Positions 32,511 through 45,154 of a stretch of DNA of 64,000 nucleotides are shown piece after piece. Origin of the DNA: Archivesica marissinica (lineage: Eukaryota > Mollusca > Bivalvia > Venerida > Vesicomyidae); the NCBI GenBank assembly GCA_014843695.1, contig CM026390.1, positions 58,771,053-58,835,052 on the forward strand, in the 5' to 3' direction. A program made the translations under genes and the position numbers. The notes beneath the pieces are model-generated. The model ran no database searches, had not been told where the DNA came from, and worked only from the letters and a program-made list of their open reading frames with translations. Positions within the stretch are counted from its first letter, which is position 1; each line of letters begins with the position of its first letter.

Positions 32511-33689
32511 TGGTGATTGAGGGGGCTGTGGCGTAGCGATGTCGTAATTCCCGACACACCATGCTCTGTCATATTTGTGATGGTCGTATTAGGACAGGTA
32601 CGATCAATCGGATTGGCACGTCAAGCCCTATGACAACAAATATGAACATTTTCATTTCCAACATTCAACATGTTGCTGTTTTACTTTATCTAGGCTTTTA
32701 AGCATTCGATCATAATATGCGTTCACGATATACACCGTTTCGATTGCTATAATCGTATTACGTGTACTATGTTTCAGCTTTAACATTACTTTAAAGCACT
32801 TTAAAACACTTGCAGTCTATTATTATTAATATTGGACTGGAGTTTTATATTAAATCCTATGCGTAAATGGACGAAATTAACAATTTTAATTAGTGGGATC
32901 TTGTTGTATAGGCGTGTGTTTTAAGAAAGATATAAGCCTTAAATGGATCCAATATGTAAACTATTGGTACTGTCTTTGGCGCTACGCACCTCACACAGTC
33001 CAATATGTTACACATTCGATCGTTTTCGGCTTATATCCTATACATATAATCCCAATATGTAGCGTTCACTTATAGTTCTATCATTTGAGTTGTATATATG
33101 TTGAGGGTCTCATGGTAGATTAACATTTGTTAAAGTGAGTTTTCTCGTAAAATAAAGTCTTTATTATTATTATTATTATTATTATTGCACTTTATCTAGT
33201 TCGCGTCTACAAACTATACTGACACCATAAAAAGTGTGCACTTTTATATTGAGCGTTACTTTTTCGTTATAGATTTTAGAATTATGGATTTTACTATCAT
33301 GTGTGAAGAAAATAATAATTCACACATTGCACTAATTTATCCAATATTTAAGTGCATAGACGTCCACATTTGCCTACATATTTGTTCTAAAGGGATGCAC
33401 AGTTTCTATTTGGTGTAAGTATATGTTGTACTATGTGACAACCGTTTGGAAATAAGGGAAACTAACTTTGTTATGTTCAAGTAATTCCATCAAGTTTGTT
33501 ATCTCCATTATTTAATTACTACGTATAATTATATGCGTATGAATACATATTTGTGAATTGAAGAATGACATGGAGTAATTGGGTTTCCCCACCAGATATT
33601 TGCGAAGCAAGTTTTAACAACTTATAGTAATCACTGTTAATATGTATTTTAGGCAAATATTAATCAATATTAATCTGTATTTGAGGCAA
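32511..33689. other. No gene supported; short (ATT)n at 33164-33187
   Basis: Unique AT-rich sequence with a nine-unit ATT run after an AATAAAGTCTTT stretch at about 33150, possibly the tail of an unclassified retroposon. Confidence 0.4.
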
Positions 33690-33735
33690 ATATTGGACTC
33701 TCAGCGCATAACCCGGGTCGAGACGCAAACAACAG

Positions 33736-35645
33736 GTGGTAGGAAACGGAACCTGTCCCTATCATCCGCGTCACAGTCCGCTTTCAAGAAGGCTAATTTC
33801 GTCGCTCAAATCCAGTCCATCACGGGTCATTGCTAGGGCATGTCGTGCGCTGTACAACGACACTCCTACACGTAGCCAGGGTGAGGCGACGAAATCGGAC
33901 TCTTCAGCGACGGAATCGACCACTCAGACGAAACCGGGATCCTCGGTAGAAGCTCTTATCATGAAGCTCTCGTTGGATGTGTACAACATGTTTGACAACT
34001 TGAGTAGCAGGATGGATAAGCTCGAGTCTGGGTTAGAGCAACGCATCTCAGCCAAGGTCACCGAAATACTGGACAAGCAGGTAAACTGTGAGATAAATCA
34101 AATGCGCATGGATGTTGACGCCAGGATTGACAGAATCAAAAACGATGTCGTCTCTGAAGTAGCATCAGACATTGGTGATATTAATGCTAAGCTGTCGCCC
34201 ATCGTGTGTGATTCCTCTGTGGCTGCACATAGTGACATTTCCTGCAACATTGTTATTTGAAATATGCCACAGCATGATAATGAAAACACGCGTACCAAGG
34301 TTAACTCTTTAGTTTAATCATATTTTATTGAATTTATCATACATGTACAGTAGCAGCAATACGTAATACAACATTAAGTAATAACAAGTACAAAGCATGA
34401 TAAAACAAAAGGGTTGGACCACAAGTTTTTCCAACATTAGTTAAACGGCCCGTCCCTAACGTCAGAATAATGTTTGATTAAACTAAATGACGGTTTTTAT
34501 TTTAAAAAATCCTGATTTGAAAAAAAAAAATGAAAATAAAAATAACTTCATCCCCCAAACCCAACCGCTGCTACCCCATGCCACCCAAGATACATGAGCC
34601 TCTCTCGATACATATTTTATTGTACAATATGTGATATATAGGTGGGGCGTATTTTAAATTATGAGAAGCGATGTGTGTTTTTAATGTATGATTGTACTTC
34701 TAGAAATAGTGTTTTATTATCATCATCGGATAGCGATTCTATTCCATGAAGTAGTTTATGAGTACTGAGAGGATGAAACCTACGAGTATTGACAAATAAC
34801 AAGTGTCGTGCATTAGTATAGTCACTGCATTTAAAGAAGAAATGTTCTGCATTTTCAATGCCATGTTCACATGAGCATACGGGATAGTCTCGTAAATGGT
34901 TGAGGAAAAGATCAATATTTAAGTTACTACAGCGATTTCTAATTCGAGTTTGTATTACTGAGTAAAACCGTTCACCAGTTAAGTAGAACGATGGGACTAT
35001 GGGATATTTAAATTTCTTTTTAAGCTTGTTTTTAAAGGTTGTCAGTGTATTTACGTTACGTGTTGATAGGTCGAGTGTATTCCATAATCTTATAGAATCA
35101 GGTATAAAAGGTTAACTCTCTAATACGTGATGGATTGAAGATTAGTACCATACAAGTGGTCAATGTTGAACGTAAGCGCGCGGGTAATAATAGGACTGGT
35201 GTTATTGTAGCTACCTTTCAGTCCAGCGATGATAAGAGTGAGGAAATGAGCACCAAAAGCCAATTGAAACGTCATCAGCAGTATGCCACTATCTACATTG
35301 ATCATGATCAATCGAAGAGTGACAGAATCATGACCGATAACTTTAGAGCTATTCTCACAGGGCTGAAACACCACGACTCTAATTTGAGCATAATTGGCTC
35401 TCGTGTTGTTAGAAGCTTTAATGATCACCGTAGACAGCAGCAACACGGCTCCGGCGCGGTGGTCGCCAGGACAACCTCAGTCATCGTGGCGGTAACGTAC
35501 ACAACGGTAACTCAAGTGCTGGGTCTACTAACACCAGTGACAATGGATCCGGTAATAGAGGTAGACAGTCGTCCAACAACTGGACAAGGGCCCAGGGTGG
35601 TAACAACAATCGTTCCTCTGGTCGTAAGAGCAGATACCATAGTTA
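33736..35645 (+). pseudogene. LINE 1 ORF1 (nucleic-acid-binding protein), interrupted
   Basis: The first part (33736-34260) has a Ser/Thr-rich head and a coiled coil (MDKLESGLEQRISAKVTE, INQMRMDVDARIDRIKNDV). The next frame carries NMPQHDNENTRTKVN and, after the inserted LINE 2 copy, resumes with SLIRDGLKIS, VVNVERKRAGNNRTGVIVATF and YATIYIDHDQSKSDR. This resembles the RRM/CTD plan of L1-type ORF1 proteins. It ends in a Gly/Asn/Ser/Arg-rich tail in another frame, up to about 35645. Frameshifts and the insertion make it non-functional. Confidence 0.65.
34309..35107 (-). mobile_element. LINE family 2 insertion with 12-bp target duplication
   Basis: Target duplication AAGGTTAACTCT at 34297-34308 and 35108-35119. 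On the minus strand it encodes the C-terminal cysteine domain (RIRNRCSNLN, CSCEHGIENAEHFFFKC). Its 3' end, at 34309, is AATAAAATATGATTAAACTA. It is 5'-truncated and inserted into ORF1 of LINE 1. Confidence 0.9.
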
Positions 35646-36926
35646 GGTCGTTGCTGGGTTTTGGAACGTTCACGGTTGGAAGGCGGCCAGTGATAGTGAC
35701 ACTTTTATTCTTAGAACTGCTTGTATCTAACACTTGGATCTCGACATTATTGGCATTGCCGAGACCCACCTTACACAGAACGAACAGCTTCATGTACCTG
35801 GGTACCAATGGTTTGGTCATAACCGCCAGCTAATTCATAGGCACGCTAGGTATGGTTCAGGTGGCGTTGGGTTTTGGATTGAAAACGAACTATGTGACCA
35901 ATTCCATATATCGATCCTGAATCACTCAGCGGAAGGCATCCTGTGGCTTAAGCTCGTGCATATGTTGTCTGGTGTAACGCTTCTGCCATGTGTGTGCTAC
36001 CTTCCACCAGAAAACTCATCCCGTCCCTTTGATGTTAACGCTTTTTATGACAGTTTGTTAACTGATTTTTATCTATACCAAAATGATGGGCTGGTGTTTA
36101 TATGTGGTGATTTTAATGAACGATGTGGAACTCTTGATGATTACATTGCTGGAGTCGATGATATACGTCATCGATGCATAGTAGATTCTAAATGTAACCA
36201 GTATGGAGAGTTACTAATTGACTTCTTGATAAACACTAATATGTGCATGCTAAATGGGCGTTTTGATACTGACCATGATGGTTTTACGTCTGTGTCTGTG
36301 TCTCCGCTGTTATTATTATCCGATTATTGTATCACCCCTCATGACTCTCTATCATGTTTTTCAAAGCTTAAAGTAGTAAATGTATATGATATGATAGATG
36401 CTATTTACCAATGACCTCAATTTACGTCTGCTGATGTACCAGATCACGGCATACTTCTTTGGAATATAGACGGTGTTACTGTGATGCATACTGCTGATAC
36501 TAATAGTAGCGAGGGGTATTTTGACAAGTTTGAACTGAACCATATACCAGACTCATTTATGACGTCATCAGAAAATATTATGTCCGTGAATGATACAATC
36601 CATAAGCTGGAAAAGTTTACTCATACCAAATCTGATATAGATGCAGTATATAATGAGTGGTGTGGTATTTTAACCAGTAATATGTCTAAGCACATTCCAC
36701 ATAAGAAATGTCCAAAATCATTTAATATTAATAAGAAAAGGCGTACTGGTAAACCATGGTGGAATGAGGGATTGACGGAATTGTGGTCTGACTTGTGTAT
36801 ATCTGAACGTAATTGGCTTCAATGTAATGTTCATAGTAATAAATCAAATCTTAAATCCATATATGTAAATAAACGTAAATTGTTTGATGTACAAAGAGCT
36901 AATCGCACGTATTGGTATCGTACCCA

Positions 36927-38583
36927 GTTTTAAAGTTTTTAGTTTTAATCTTTATTAAAGTCTCATCTATGTACATACATGTAATGCAAACACAAATATA
37001 AACAATCATATTAAAAGTACATAGCCATTCTGAATATAATTATAAGAGACATATTGCAACAAAACATATCACATTATAAAATCCCACACTACTATTAGTT
37101 AATGCTTATTTACATTCTAAAGCCAAGAAACAGTTGCTGATTTATATTTAAATACGAAATAAAACAAAATGGTATAAAACACTGAATCGAAAAACAAGCA
37201 CTAGTGCGCTATTAAGAATTCTAACACGACCCAGCTAATAACATACATACGTCTAGAGTAAAACCAATCTCGGGTTATTCTGCAATATACCTACCTTGAA
37301 CTATGCTGCACGCGCACCGTGTTTTGGCTACGTCATTTATACAATGCGTGTAACGTTTTATGAATGAAAGTCACGCGATGTTTGTAAAAAATACCGTTGG
37401 AATTCACGGATGTGAGCTATTTTTAGAATCAGATAATCTCTTGTCCATCTTATTTTTCTGTTAAGTAACGTTTCAGTTACTCTTCTGTACAGTTTTATTT
37501 GACAAAATAAATAAAATTATTGATCAGTTACAACTTTTGTTCATTTATGCACTAGATTTATATTTTCTATAAAAAATAACGTCATCACCCCTTTACGCGG
37601 GAGGAAATTTCGAAAGTCAAATGCAACGGCGTTTGAAGAAAAATTCCTTTAAAATTATTAGAAGTAAGTCGTGTTAGAATCGAAATAATAAGTATCAACC
37701 GTGGTATATCGCAGAATAACCCTCGTTTGTCGTTCTTATGCGTAGAAATATATCACGAAGGCCGAAGGCCTGAGTGATATATTTCTACGCATAAGAACTT
37801 CAAACTCGGGTTATTCTGCGATATACCACGGTTGATATTTATTATTTCTTAAATATCTTACAAAATCAGTTATCACCCATGATCAGATCGAGAATGAGCT
37901 AATTAGCAGCTGCTTCTTGTAGTCTGTAAAAATCATAGATATATAGTAATTAACACAAAAAGGGCATTATTTACAAAGGTAAAAGTAACGACGCTGTAGT
38001 ATATTAAAACAGGTTTTGGCACAAAGTCTTATCACTGATTAATTACTGAATATAAATATAAATTGATCACGTTTTGTCATATTACAGAAATTATGGTCAG
38101 CTAATATTGCCTTCTGCAATAATACAGTTCTTAGATCATTATATATGGCACATTCCAATAAAACGTGATGTTCATCTTCTATCACATTACAAAAAGGACA
38201 TTTACGATCGTCTAATCTTAAATTCTCATATATTCCGGTTTCTATACGGATTGGTGCAACACCACATCTAAATTTACTAAATGCCGACCTGTGTCGTGTA
38301 GGTAAAATCATTTTACAATATTCCTCAGGTTCAAATACATGCTTAAACTTACAATACGTTCTTAATTTGTTACGACCTCGTCCAGTAGTACCATGAATGC
38401 TATTTATAGAGGTATACCAATCTGTTATATATGTGTTCATACCAAATTTGTCCACACATTCGACACAATGAGGCTTAGAAATTGGAGCAGATAAGTTACA
38501 AAATTCTGCAAAATCAGTATCCGTAAAATGTTTCTTAACAAAATAGAACCAGTTTTTACAGGAAGCAGATTTCCCGTTGAGGT
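36927..38583 (-). mobile_element. LINE family 1 copy nested in LINE 1
   Basis: Minus-strand 5'-truncated copy: frame 38039-38623 has FCNLSAPISKPHCVECVD, RGRNKLRTYCKFKHV and CPFCNVIEDEHHVLLEC. Its 3' tail (CATAGATGAGACTTTAATAA) is at about 36944. TACCCA flanks it at 36921-36926 and 38584-38589, and the plus-strand protein resumes in register there (YRT then EQISN). Its own 3' UTR holds a foldback element at 37217-37850. Confidence 0.8.
37217..37850. mobile_element. Composite foldback MITE inside the nested LINE
   Basis: ATTCTAACACGAC at about 37218-37231 is repeated inverted at 37667-37680. Next to it a palindrome with two 83-bp arms, centred at 37765, spans 37682-37848 (GTGGTATATCGCAGAATAAC; TTCTTATGCGTAGAAATATA). 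The CGGGTTATTCTGC motif of the palindrome also occurs once in the left part (37272), so three copies of one terminal sequence are present. The interrupted LINE 3' UTR is continuous in the homologue at 30460-30540. Confidence 0.75.
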
Positions 38584-41150
38584 TACCCAAGAGCAAATAT
38601 CGAATGACTATAACACCGACCAATCAACGTTTTGGAAACGTATTGGAAATGTGGGTGTTAGAAGTCATACTAAATGTATATCTATAGAAATGTTAAATGA
38701 TGATGGCTCAACCACGACTAGCATAGATCCTTGATCGTTGGAAGGTTGGTTTTAGTAAATTGTTTAATGTTGGTTTCGAAAATGCTGATCTAAACAATGT
38801 TGCCAATACGGGTAGTTTGCCAATAGATGAAACAGGTCCTAATATTTTCAATGAACGTATATCTAAAACTGCTGTATGTCGAGCTAATCGTGGTAAAGCC
38901 TGTGGTTTTGATAATATACCAGTTGAGGTTTTGAAAAATGATGTTTCTATTGCATTTTTACATGTTTTGTTTAATATGTGTTTAGTAATGAAATGATGTC
39001 TTCGATATGTGGTAAATATGTTATTAACCCCATACCGAAGGCATCTTCCAGTGATCCTCGTGACCATTTATCTTATAGAGGCATACCTCTTGCATCATCT
39101 ATGTATAAACTGTATTGTTCAATAATAAATGAAAGGTTATCAAAATGGGCGGAGGATAATAATAAAATTGTGGATGAACAGAATGGGTTTCGTAAGAAAC
39201 GTAGCACTGTAGATCATATTTCTTCTTTAACAAATGTAATTGAAACTCGTAAAAAGTTAAATAAGTCAACATTTTGCGCATTTATAGACCTCAAAACGGC
39301 ATATGATTCTATTAATAGATGTAAGTTATGGACGCGTTTAACAGATATAGGAATATCTGGAAAACTTCTATTGTCTGTTAAATCATTGTATTCATCAATA
39401 TCTGCATGTGTGAGAGTCAATAACTATCATACAGATTGGTTTGAAGTAAAATGTGTTTTACGTCAGGGTTGCATATTGTCTCCTTTGCTGTTTAATTTAT
39501 ACATCAATGACCTTGCTCTATTTTTGAAATCTTCAAGTAAAGGTATTGTTTGTGACAATGATAAAATATGTATAATGATGTATGCAGCTGATATAGTTTT
39601 GTTGGCTGATACTACTGAAGATTTACAGGTTTTACTAAATATGTTAAATAATTGGTGTAAATCAAATAGTATGAATATTAATGTGGGTAAATGCAATATA
39701 ATGCATTTCCGCAAATCATTCAGTTTACAAAACGAATGTAATATTTAAATGTGGTGAAGATGTAATTTCACTATTCGATATTTATGTGTACCTAGGAATG
39801 TTATTACATAACATCTTGATTATACTAAGACAGCTAAATATGTGTCACATAGTGCAAGTCGTGCACTGGGTCTATTGATAGCCAACTGCAAATTGGCGGG
39901 ACGTCTTACTTTTCCTGTTTTATCTAAATTGTTTGGTGCATTAGTATGGCCTGTAATTAATTACAGTGCTTGCATATGGGGACGATATTCTTGTATTGAA
40001 TCGGTACAAAATCCTGCCATGAGATTTTTTCTTGGTGTTGGAAAGTACACTCCCAATACTGCATTGTATGGGGAAATGGGTTGGACACCGGCTTATATTA
40101 AGCAATGGGAGGGTACCATTAAATATTACACCAGACTTTCCTCTACAAACGAGTGTCGTATTAATAAACGCATTTCACTTTGGGCAGCAGCGTCTGTTGT
40201 AAAAACCAACCTATTTCTGCATATCTGAAAAATAACATTATAAGTGAACTTAGGTCTTTAATTCAGCTAAACTGGTTTGAACAAACTAACAATCCAGTTG
40301 AACCACCCAATAAGGGAGGTAACAAACTTAGAAGTTATTGTATGTTCAAAACTACCTTAGAAACTGAAATGTATTGTAAAATGATACTACCCCCTTCTCA
40401 CAGAGCTGCGCTCGCAAAGTTTAGATGCGGGGTCGCACCTCTTAGGTTAGAGACTGGGAGGTATGAGAATATTCCCATCGAAAATAGATTGTGTCTATAT
40501 TGTAAAACTTCTGTTGAAACTGAATCACATGCTTTTGCTGGATTGCTGTCTGTATAATGATATAAGGGCTGGTCTTGTGTTACAAGCAACTCGTATTGAT
40601 ACAAATTTTGATAGTTTTACTGCACATGAAAAGTCCAACCAGGAAATGATAAGGTATAGTGCCAAAACCTGTTTTAATATCTTAAAAACTAGACAATTCT
40701 TTATGTGTAAATAATGTCATGTTCTTTTTTAAGTTTGAAATGAGTTTTATCACTGCTATATGGATGCTGCTAATCAAGTCACTATTGATCTGATCAAGAG
40801 TGATACCTGGTCCTTTAAACTATTTTTTAACAAGTGCACGCTAGTGCCTATATTGATAATTCAGAGTCTTACCCCCTCCTCGTTTTATTGCAATTATTTT
40901 AAATTAGGAGATTACCAACGTTCATATAGATTTATCAGTTTTAGATGTACATAGTTATAGTTATAAAATGATAGAATCTATCTTAAAATACTAATCGTGA
41001 TATAATGTATGTGTATCTAGAAGCATTATTATAACGTCTCTTATAATTCTTCCAGAATGGCAATGTATATTTTATAGTGATAATTTATTTTAAACATGTC
41101 TGTAATATTGTATTATACATTGATGAGACGAAAATAAAGATATACTACTA

Positions 41151-41992
41151 CTTCCCGAGCTTTAATATTCACTCAGTTTTCAAGTTCATTGGAGATAATG
41201 CGTGTACATGCCTGTATCTACTTGCCGTGTATAGAAGGATTTAACAATTGTCTACAGTTGTAATAAGGTTAGTTTAGATGTAATGGATTATGCATTTTAT
41301 AATTGCATTGACACCCGTAGTCATAGATAATAAGTTTTAAGTTTGCGTAACACGGTTGAATACATGTGCACACAGTCATTCTTTGTCAACTTTTATTTCA
41401 TACAGAAGCAAACATAATTAGCACTATCGTATGTGCATACGTATCAACTGTTTATGATGTGACTGAATGATTAATATAATTCAATAGCAATTAGGATTGA
41501 TTGAAGGATTATTAATTTCACGCGTTTCGTTAGAATAGCGTGACGTATTTGTCTTCGCGGAACATATTCAATACTGTGTATGTATTGGTCAGTTATGTGC
41601 ACGGGATTTCAGTTAAGGTGTATTGTAGATGTGTAAATAATTGGGTATACGGGTTCATTCTATCAGACGATTTCACACGGTACACATCTCGTTTTTATTT
41701 TAATATAAGACATATTACATATAATGCATTTCGATTACATAATGATATGTATACAAATATGTTAGACATATGATACCATACGTCTAGGCAGCAATGAGGT
41801 CCGACATTCAGCGATCTGACATTGACAAACGGACAGAGCAATTTCATCGAACATTATGTTTTAATCTCTTTTTGTTCCTGGGCGAGTCTAATCGCGAAAT
41901 CATTCTGATGTATTTATTTATCATCGTTAAGATACGAACAGCACTGCCATTGCTCCATATAAATACATCGAGACATGTTCAGCATATAACAG
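41151..41992. other. No gene supported
   Basis: Unique AT-rich sequence after the LINE tail; short frames only. Confidence 0.4.
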
Positions 41993-42285
41993 ACGGATAT
42001 GTAGTCCAGTGGTAACACGCTGGACTGGTAATCCACGGATCGCAGGTTCGATCACCCGTCTGACCCTAATACAATTAACAGTCTTTCAGATGGGACTTTA
42101 CACCGAGGTCTCATGTCGGTGCTTTACACCGTGCACGTAAAAGAACCAAAGGATACTCTGGAATGGGTCTCTGTATGTATCATTGCACTATCCTCCAAAA
42201 TCTAAAATGACTAATCTATTCAGAAGGCGTCGCTCATATGGGTAACCGGTAGCGACGATAAATAAACGTAAAACACACATACCTC
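41993..42285 (+). mobile_element. SINE family B, full length
   Basis: Head ATATGTAGTCCAGTGGTAAC with A box, B box CAGGTTCGATCACCC, body CAGATGGGACTTTACACCG, CACCGTGCACGTAAAAGAAC, and tail CGCTCATATGGGTAACCGG, AATAAACGTAAAACACAC. Confidence 0.93.
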
Positions 42286-42297
42286 CTTATACCTTCC

Positions 42298-42990
42298 AAG
42301 CCACAATTGGCTTCCAACATAATATTAGCATGAGAGAAGAATGGGAATTATGCATAGACTACAGAATACTAAATAGCGGGAAAGTTACGGATTCGTATGC
42401 TCTTACAAGAATAGAGGACGTGTTCGATTGCTTGCATACAACCATCTTTTTCTCAACAATCGACCTGAAATCAGGCTTTAACCCTTTCCCTTATAGAAGC
42501 GCCTCTTGACGTCATTATCAATACGACATACATTGACAATGTAGTAGCCAAACCAATGAGTCCAGAATCTCATGTAGTCCCAGTAATATCTATTATGTTG
42601 GGATATATATGGCGACTACTTATCAACTGCATGATAGCTAAATAGCTGTCGTTTGTATGGAGATATAATAGTATATTAACATAAATCTCTATGAAGAAAA
42701 GAGTTAACCAAGTCGAACTAACAGAGACGTACATGTATAAAGAACGGGCCAGATTCACGTTAGGAACTCTAGGATTCTATGAATTCAATAAGATGACATT
42801 CGGCATATCTACTAGTCCAGCAACGTACCAATCTCATGTTTATATATAGTACACAAGATTGCCGATATTAGATTCCATGTGTATTTAGAGATTGATCACG
42901 TTTAGAAGTATATTAGTCAAAGGGCATAACTAAACTAAGTGGTCTAAGGTTCAGCCACACTACTCGACCAGAGCAACCTACATATGATGT
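42298..42990 (+). pseudogene. Ty3/gypsy-type reverse transcriptase fragment
   Basis: About 42335-42480 translates to REEWELCIDYRILNSGKV, TRIEDVFDCLH and FSTIDLKSGF, the classic gypsy RT blocks. About 42720-42835 gives RFTLGTLGFYEFNKMTFGIS and SPATYQS. The middle (42485-42690) and everything outside are scrambled or missing. No LTRs, protease or integrase are seen. Confidence 0.75.
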
Positions 42991-43424
42991 TCAAACATAA
43001 TATACAATATGATGATTTCTTGAATGTGTTCACGTTAAACAATAATACACATCATATGAAACGCATGTTGCATATGTATTCGATTTTATTTATAGTAACA
43101 TACATCCAACACACAGAAAGTAATTGGTCCTTTGATTCAATGTAAACAGTTCCAAACATGTCTCATCTTGAAACTCCTATCTAGAGTAGTACAGGGGCTC
43201 AAATTAATACAACACAGAACAATATGGGAGCGCCAATCACTATATTAATGTTGTCAGAGCTTGTGGCCCAACATATTTGCTAATTATGTATCGGTTATAC
43301 GATCGTTATTGTTATATACATGCATATACTGCAATACAATATTATCATATCAAACAGAACAGCTCCGCACTGGAAATATGTTTGTTGAAGTAGGTAATGC
43401 ACACCACTCTTGCATGCTATATAC
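42991..43424. other. No gene supported
   Basis: Unique sequence between the gypsy scrap and the minisatellite. Confidence 0.35.
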
Positions 43425-43840
43425 TCACACTAAATCCATATACAATGCACATAACTCTTACAATCTATATACCCACACGAAATCCATATACAATGCACAT
43501 AACTCTTACAATCTATATACCCACACGAAATCCATATACAATGCACATAACTCTTACAATCTATATACCCACACGAAATCCATATACAATGCACATAACT
43601 CTTGCAATCTATATACTCACACTAAATACATATACAATCCACATAACTCTTACAATCTATATACTCACACTAAATACATATACAACCCACACAACTCTTG
43701 CAATCTATATACTCACACTAAATGCATATACAATCCACATAACTCTTACAATCTATATACTCACACTAAATACATATACAACCCACACAACTCTTGCAAT
43801 CTATATACTCACACTAATTTCATATACAATCTTTCTTGTA
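43425..43840. repeat. 48-bp minisatellite
   Basis: About eight copies of a 48-bp unit (CAATCTATATACTCACACTA, then AATCCATATACAATGCACAT and AACTCTTA). Because 48 is divisible by 3 it stays open in two frames and gives repetitive peptides; I do not call a gene. Confidence 0.95.
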
Positions 43841-43954
43841 AGTACATGCATTATATATGCCAGTCTCTCAACTCATCAATCATGGTAATGCCCTTATGTT
43901 TCTACTAAATACCACGGTTACCAGACAAATTAGAACCATGTATGTGAGATAGTA

Positions 43955-44106
43955 CAGTGGTCACCAGATCGGACAGGTGGGTTTTCTCCGGGTTCTCCGA
44001 TTTCCTCCCACACGAATGACCACATATACGCTTTCATCCACGCCAACGAGAGTGATTAATATAAGTTGTTAGAACTTGCTTCGCAATCGTTGTAAAATAA
44101 ATAAAG
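43955..44106 (+). mobile_element. SINE family C, 5'-truncated
   Basis: Has GGTTCTCCGATTTCCTCCCA and ACGAATGACCACATATACGC, then the tail CGAGAGTGATTAATATAAGT, CTTCGCAATCGTTGTAAAAT. The tail is nearly the same as that of SINE family A. Confidence 0.8.
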
Positions 44107-44111
44107 TTTAA

Positions 44112-44344
44112 CTCTTTCAACACCAAGTAACTGACATGGACTGGTCCATGATATTCTTAGACCAATAAATGAATAAGAAAATTACATTCGGACCGGTTCA
44201 TTTATCAAGATGGGTAATTTTGTCTAAAATTAGTAATACTACCTGCAAAAAGTGCAGATCCTGATGAGACGGCTCGTCACGAGCCGGCTCATCTGTATCT
44301 ACACTTTTTGTAAGCATATATAGAGGTCTGTGGTGTTGAAAGGG
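44112..44344. mobile_element. piggyBac-like MITE with TTAA target duplication
   Basis: TTAA at 44108-44111 and 44345-44348. Ends CTCTTTCAACACCA and TGGTGTTGAAAGGG are inverted; a CCC-type end with TTAA fits piggyBac. The middle holds a long hairpin (GATGAGACGGCTCGT / ACGAGCCGGCTCATC). Confidence 0.75.
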
Positions 44345-44345
44345 T

Positions 44346-44617
44346 TAAACAAAAACAAAATTAGAATCAATCTAGACTACAGAGAAATAACAAGCAACAC
44401 AATCACATTCACATTCGCACTACTATTTCACCCTCAACCCAAATCGGGTTTCACCATCAACAACGGCGATAGGCCCTCTTAGGATCCGCATCGAAGATGG
44501 TGTAAATTTTACCGTTAGCAATGTAGTTAAGTTTAATCATATTATATGTTGTATATGTATCCATAACACAATCACAATCATGTGTCCTTGTACATATGCC
44601 GACTAGCCTAGCTTAGT
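44346..44617. other. No gene supported
   Basis: Unique spacer between two repeats. Confidence 0.35.
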
Positions 44618-44972
44618 TTATACAAATTTATTTTAGCTCGATTTCGAAACAAGTGCTTACAACTTATATTAATCACTCTCGAGACTTCATTCCTGGTGGA
44701 ATCAATCGCCACGAAGGAGATAGAAGAGGCATATGGAATTTAAATGCCTTGCCTAAGGGTACAATCGTAACGGCCCCAGCGGGGCTCGAACCACTGGCAC
44801 AGATTATAAAACTATTCTCCAATCTCAAACTCAGTCTCAAGCTTCTGATTGGTTCTGTTGAGTCTCAACCAATCAATTTCCTTGAACCCGAGTTTGAGAT
44901 CTGAGAACAGTTTTATAACCTCCAGCCCAGGCCTTTCGCACCTGAAGCGAACGCACTACCACGGCGTTGACA
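44618..44972 (-). mobile_element. SINE family A split by a MITE
   Basis: Tail at 44620-44700 (TTTTAGCTCGATTTCGAAAC as read on the plus strand), body to CCCAGCGGGGCTCGAACC at about 44790. The head (GGCCTTTCGCACCTGAAGCG) resumes at about 44932. The 140-bp interruption is MITE M1. Confidence 0.85.
44794..44935. mobile_element. MITE M1, copy 2, inside SINE A
   Basis: Inverted arms TTATAAAACTATTCTCCAAT... and ...GAGAACAGTTTTATAA around CTGATTGGTTCTGTTGAG. Homologous to 31433-31553. The insertion falls in the B-box region of the SINE. Confidence 0.8.
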
Positions 44973-45154
44973 AGACTTCCATGTGACTAGCCTGGTATTC
45001 CGGGTTTACCAATTGTGTAACGTTGTCAATATGGCGAAATTGCCAAGAATACATTTTACGATGCTTTATGCATAGATGTATACAGTGCCATTATTTCAAT
45101 GGTATTCTCATGATCCGTAACTAATACTTATAGGTTAAAGAAAGATTATAACAG

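Larger units (their letters stand above)
35655..40714 (+). pseudogene. LINE 1 ORF2: APE endonuclease, reverse transcriptase, Cys domain
   Basis: Endonuclease: FWNVHG, IIGIAETHL (catalytic Glu), GSGGVGFW, ICGDFNERCG and a LLSDYC motif in place of SDH. There is an in-frame stop near 35728 and another at 36412. Reverse transcriptase: RGIPLASSMYKLY, EQNGFRKKRST, FIDLKTAYDSINR, VLRQGCILSPLLFNLYIND and, at 39581-39595, YAADI where YADD is expected, so the first of the two catalytic Asp is Ala. The C-terminal part (LRSYCMFKTTLETEMYCK, RCGVAPLRLETGRYEN, CLYCKTSVETESHA) is split by frameshifts near 39750, 40230 and 40540. Confidence 0.8.
33690..41150 (+). mobile_element. LINE family 1, near full length, decayed, with nested insertions
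   Basis: In order: coiled-coil ORF1 (33736 to about 35640), APE endonuclease (about 35655-36400), linker, reverse transcriptase (38757-39748), thumb and C-terminal cysteine domain (to 40714), and 3' UTR ending ACATTGATGAGACGAAAATA at about 41140. It is split by two minus-strand LINE insertions (34309-35107 and 36927-38583). No RNase H is seen. Jockey/CR1-like group by layout; the exact clade is not determined. Confidence 0.8.

Noticed and set aside
35512..35833. Frames in ORF1-endonuclease junction of LINE 1
   Set aside because: Out-of-frame shadows of the Gly/Asn-rich ORF1 tail.
43261..43908. 215-codon frame with NSYNLYTHTKSIYNAH repeats
   Set aside because: Product of the 48-bp minisatellite; no signal or splice support.
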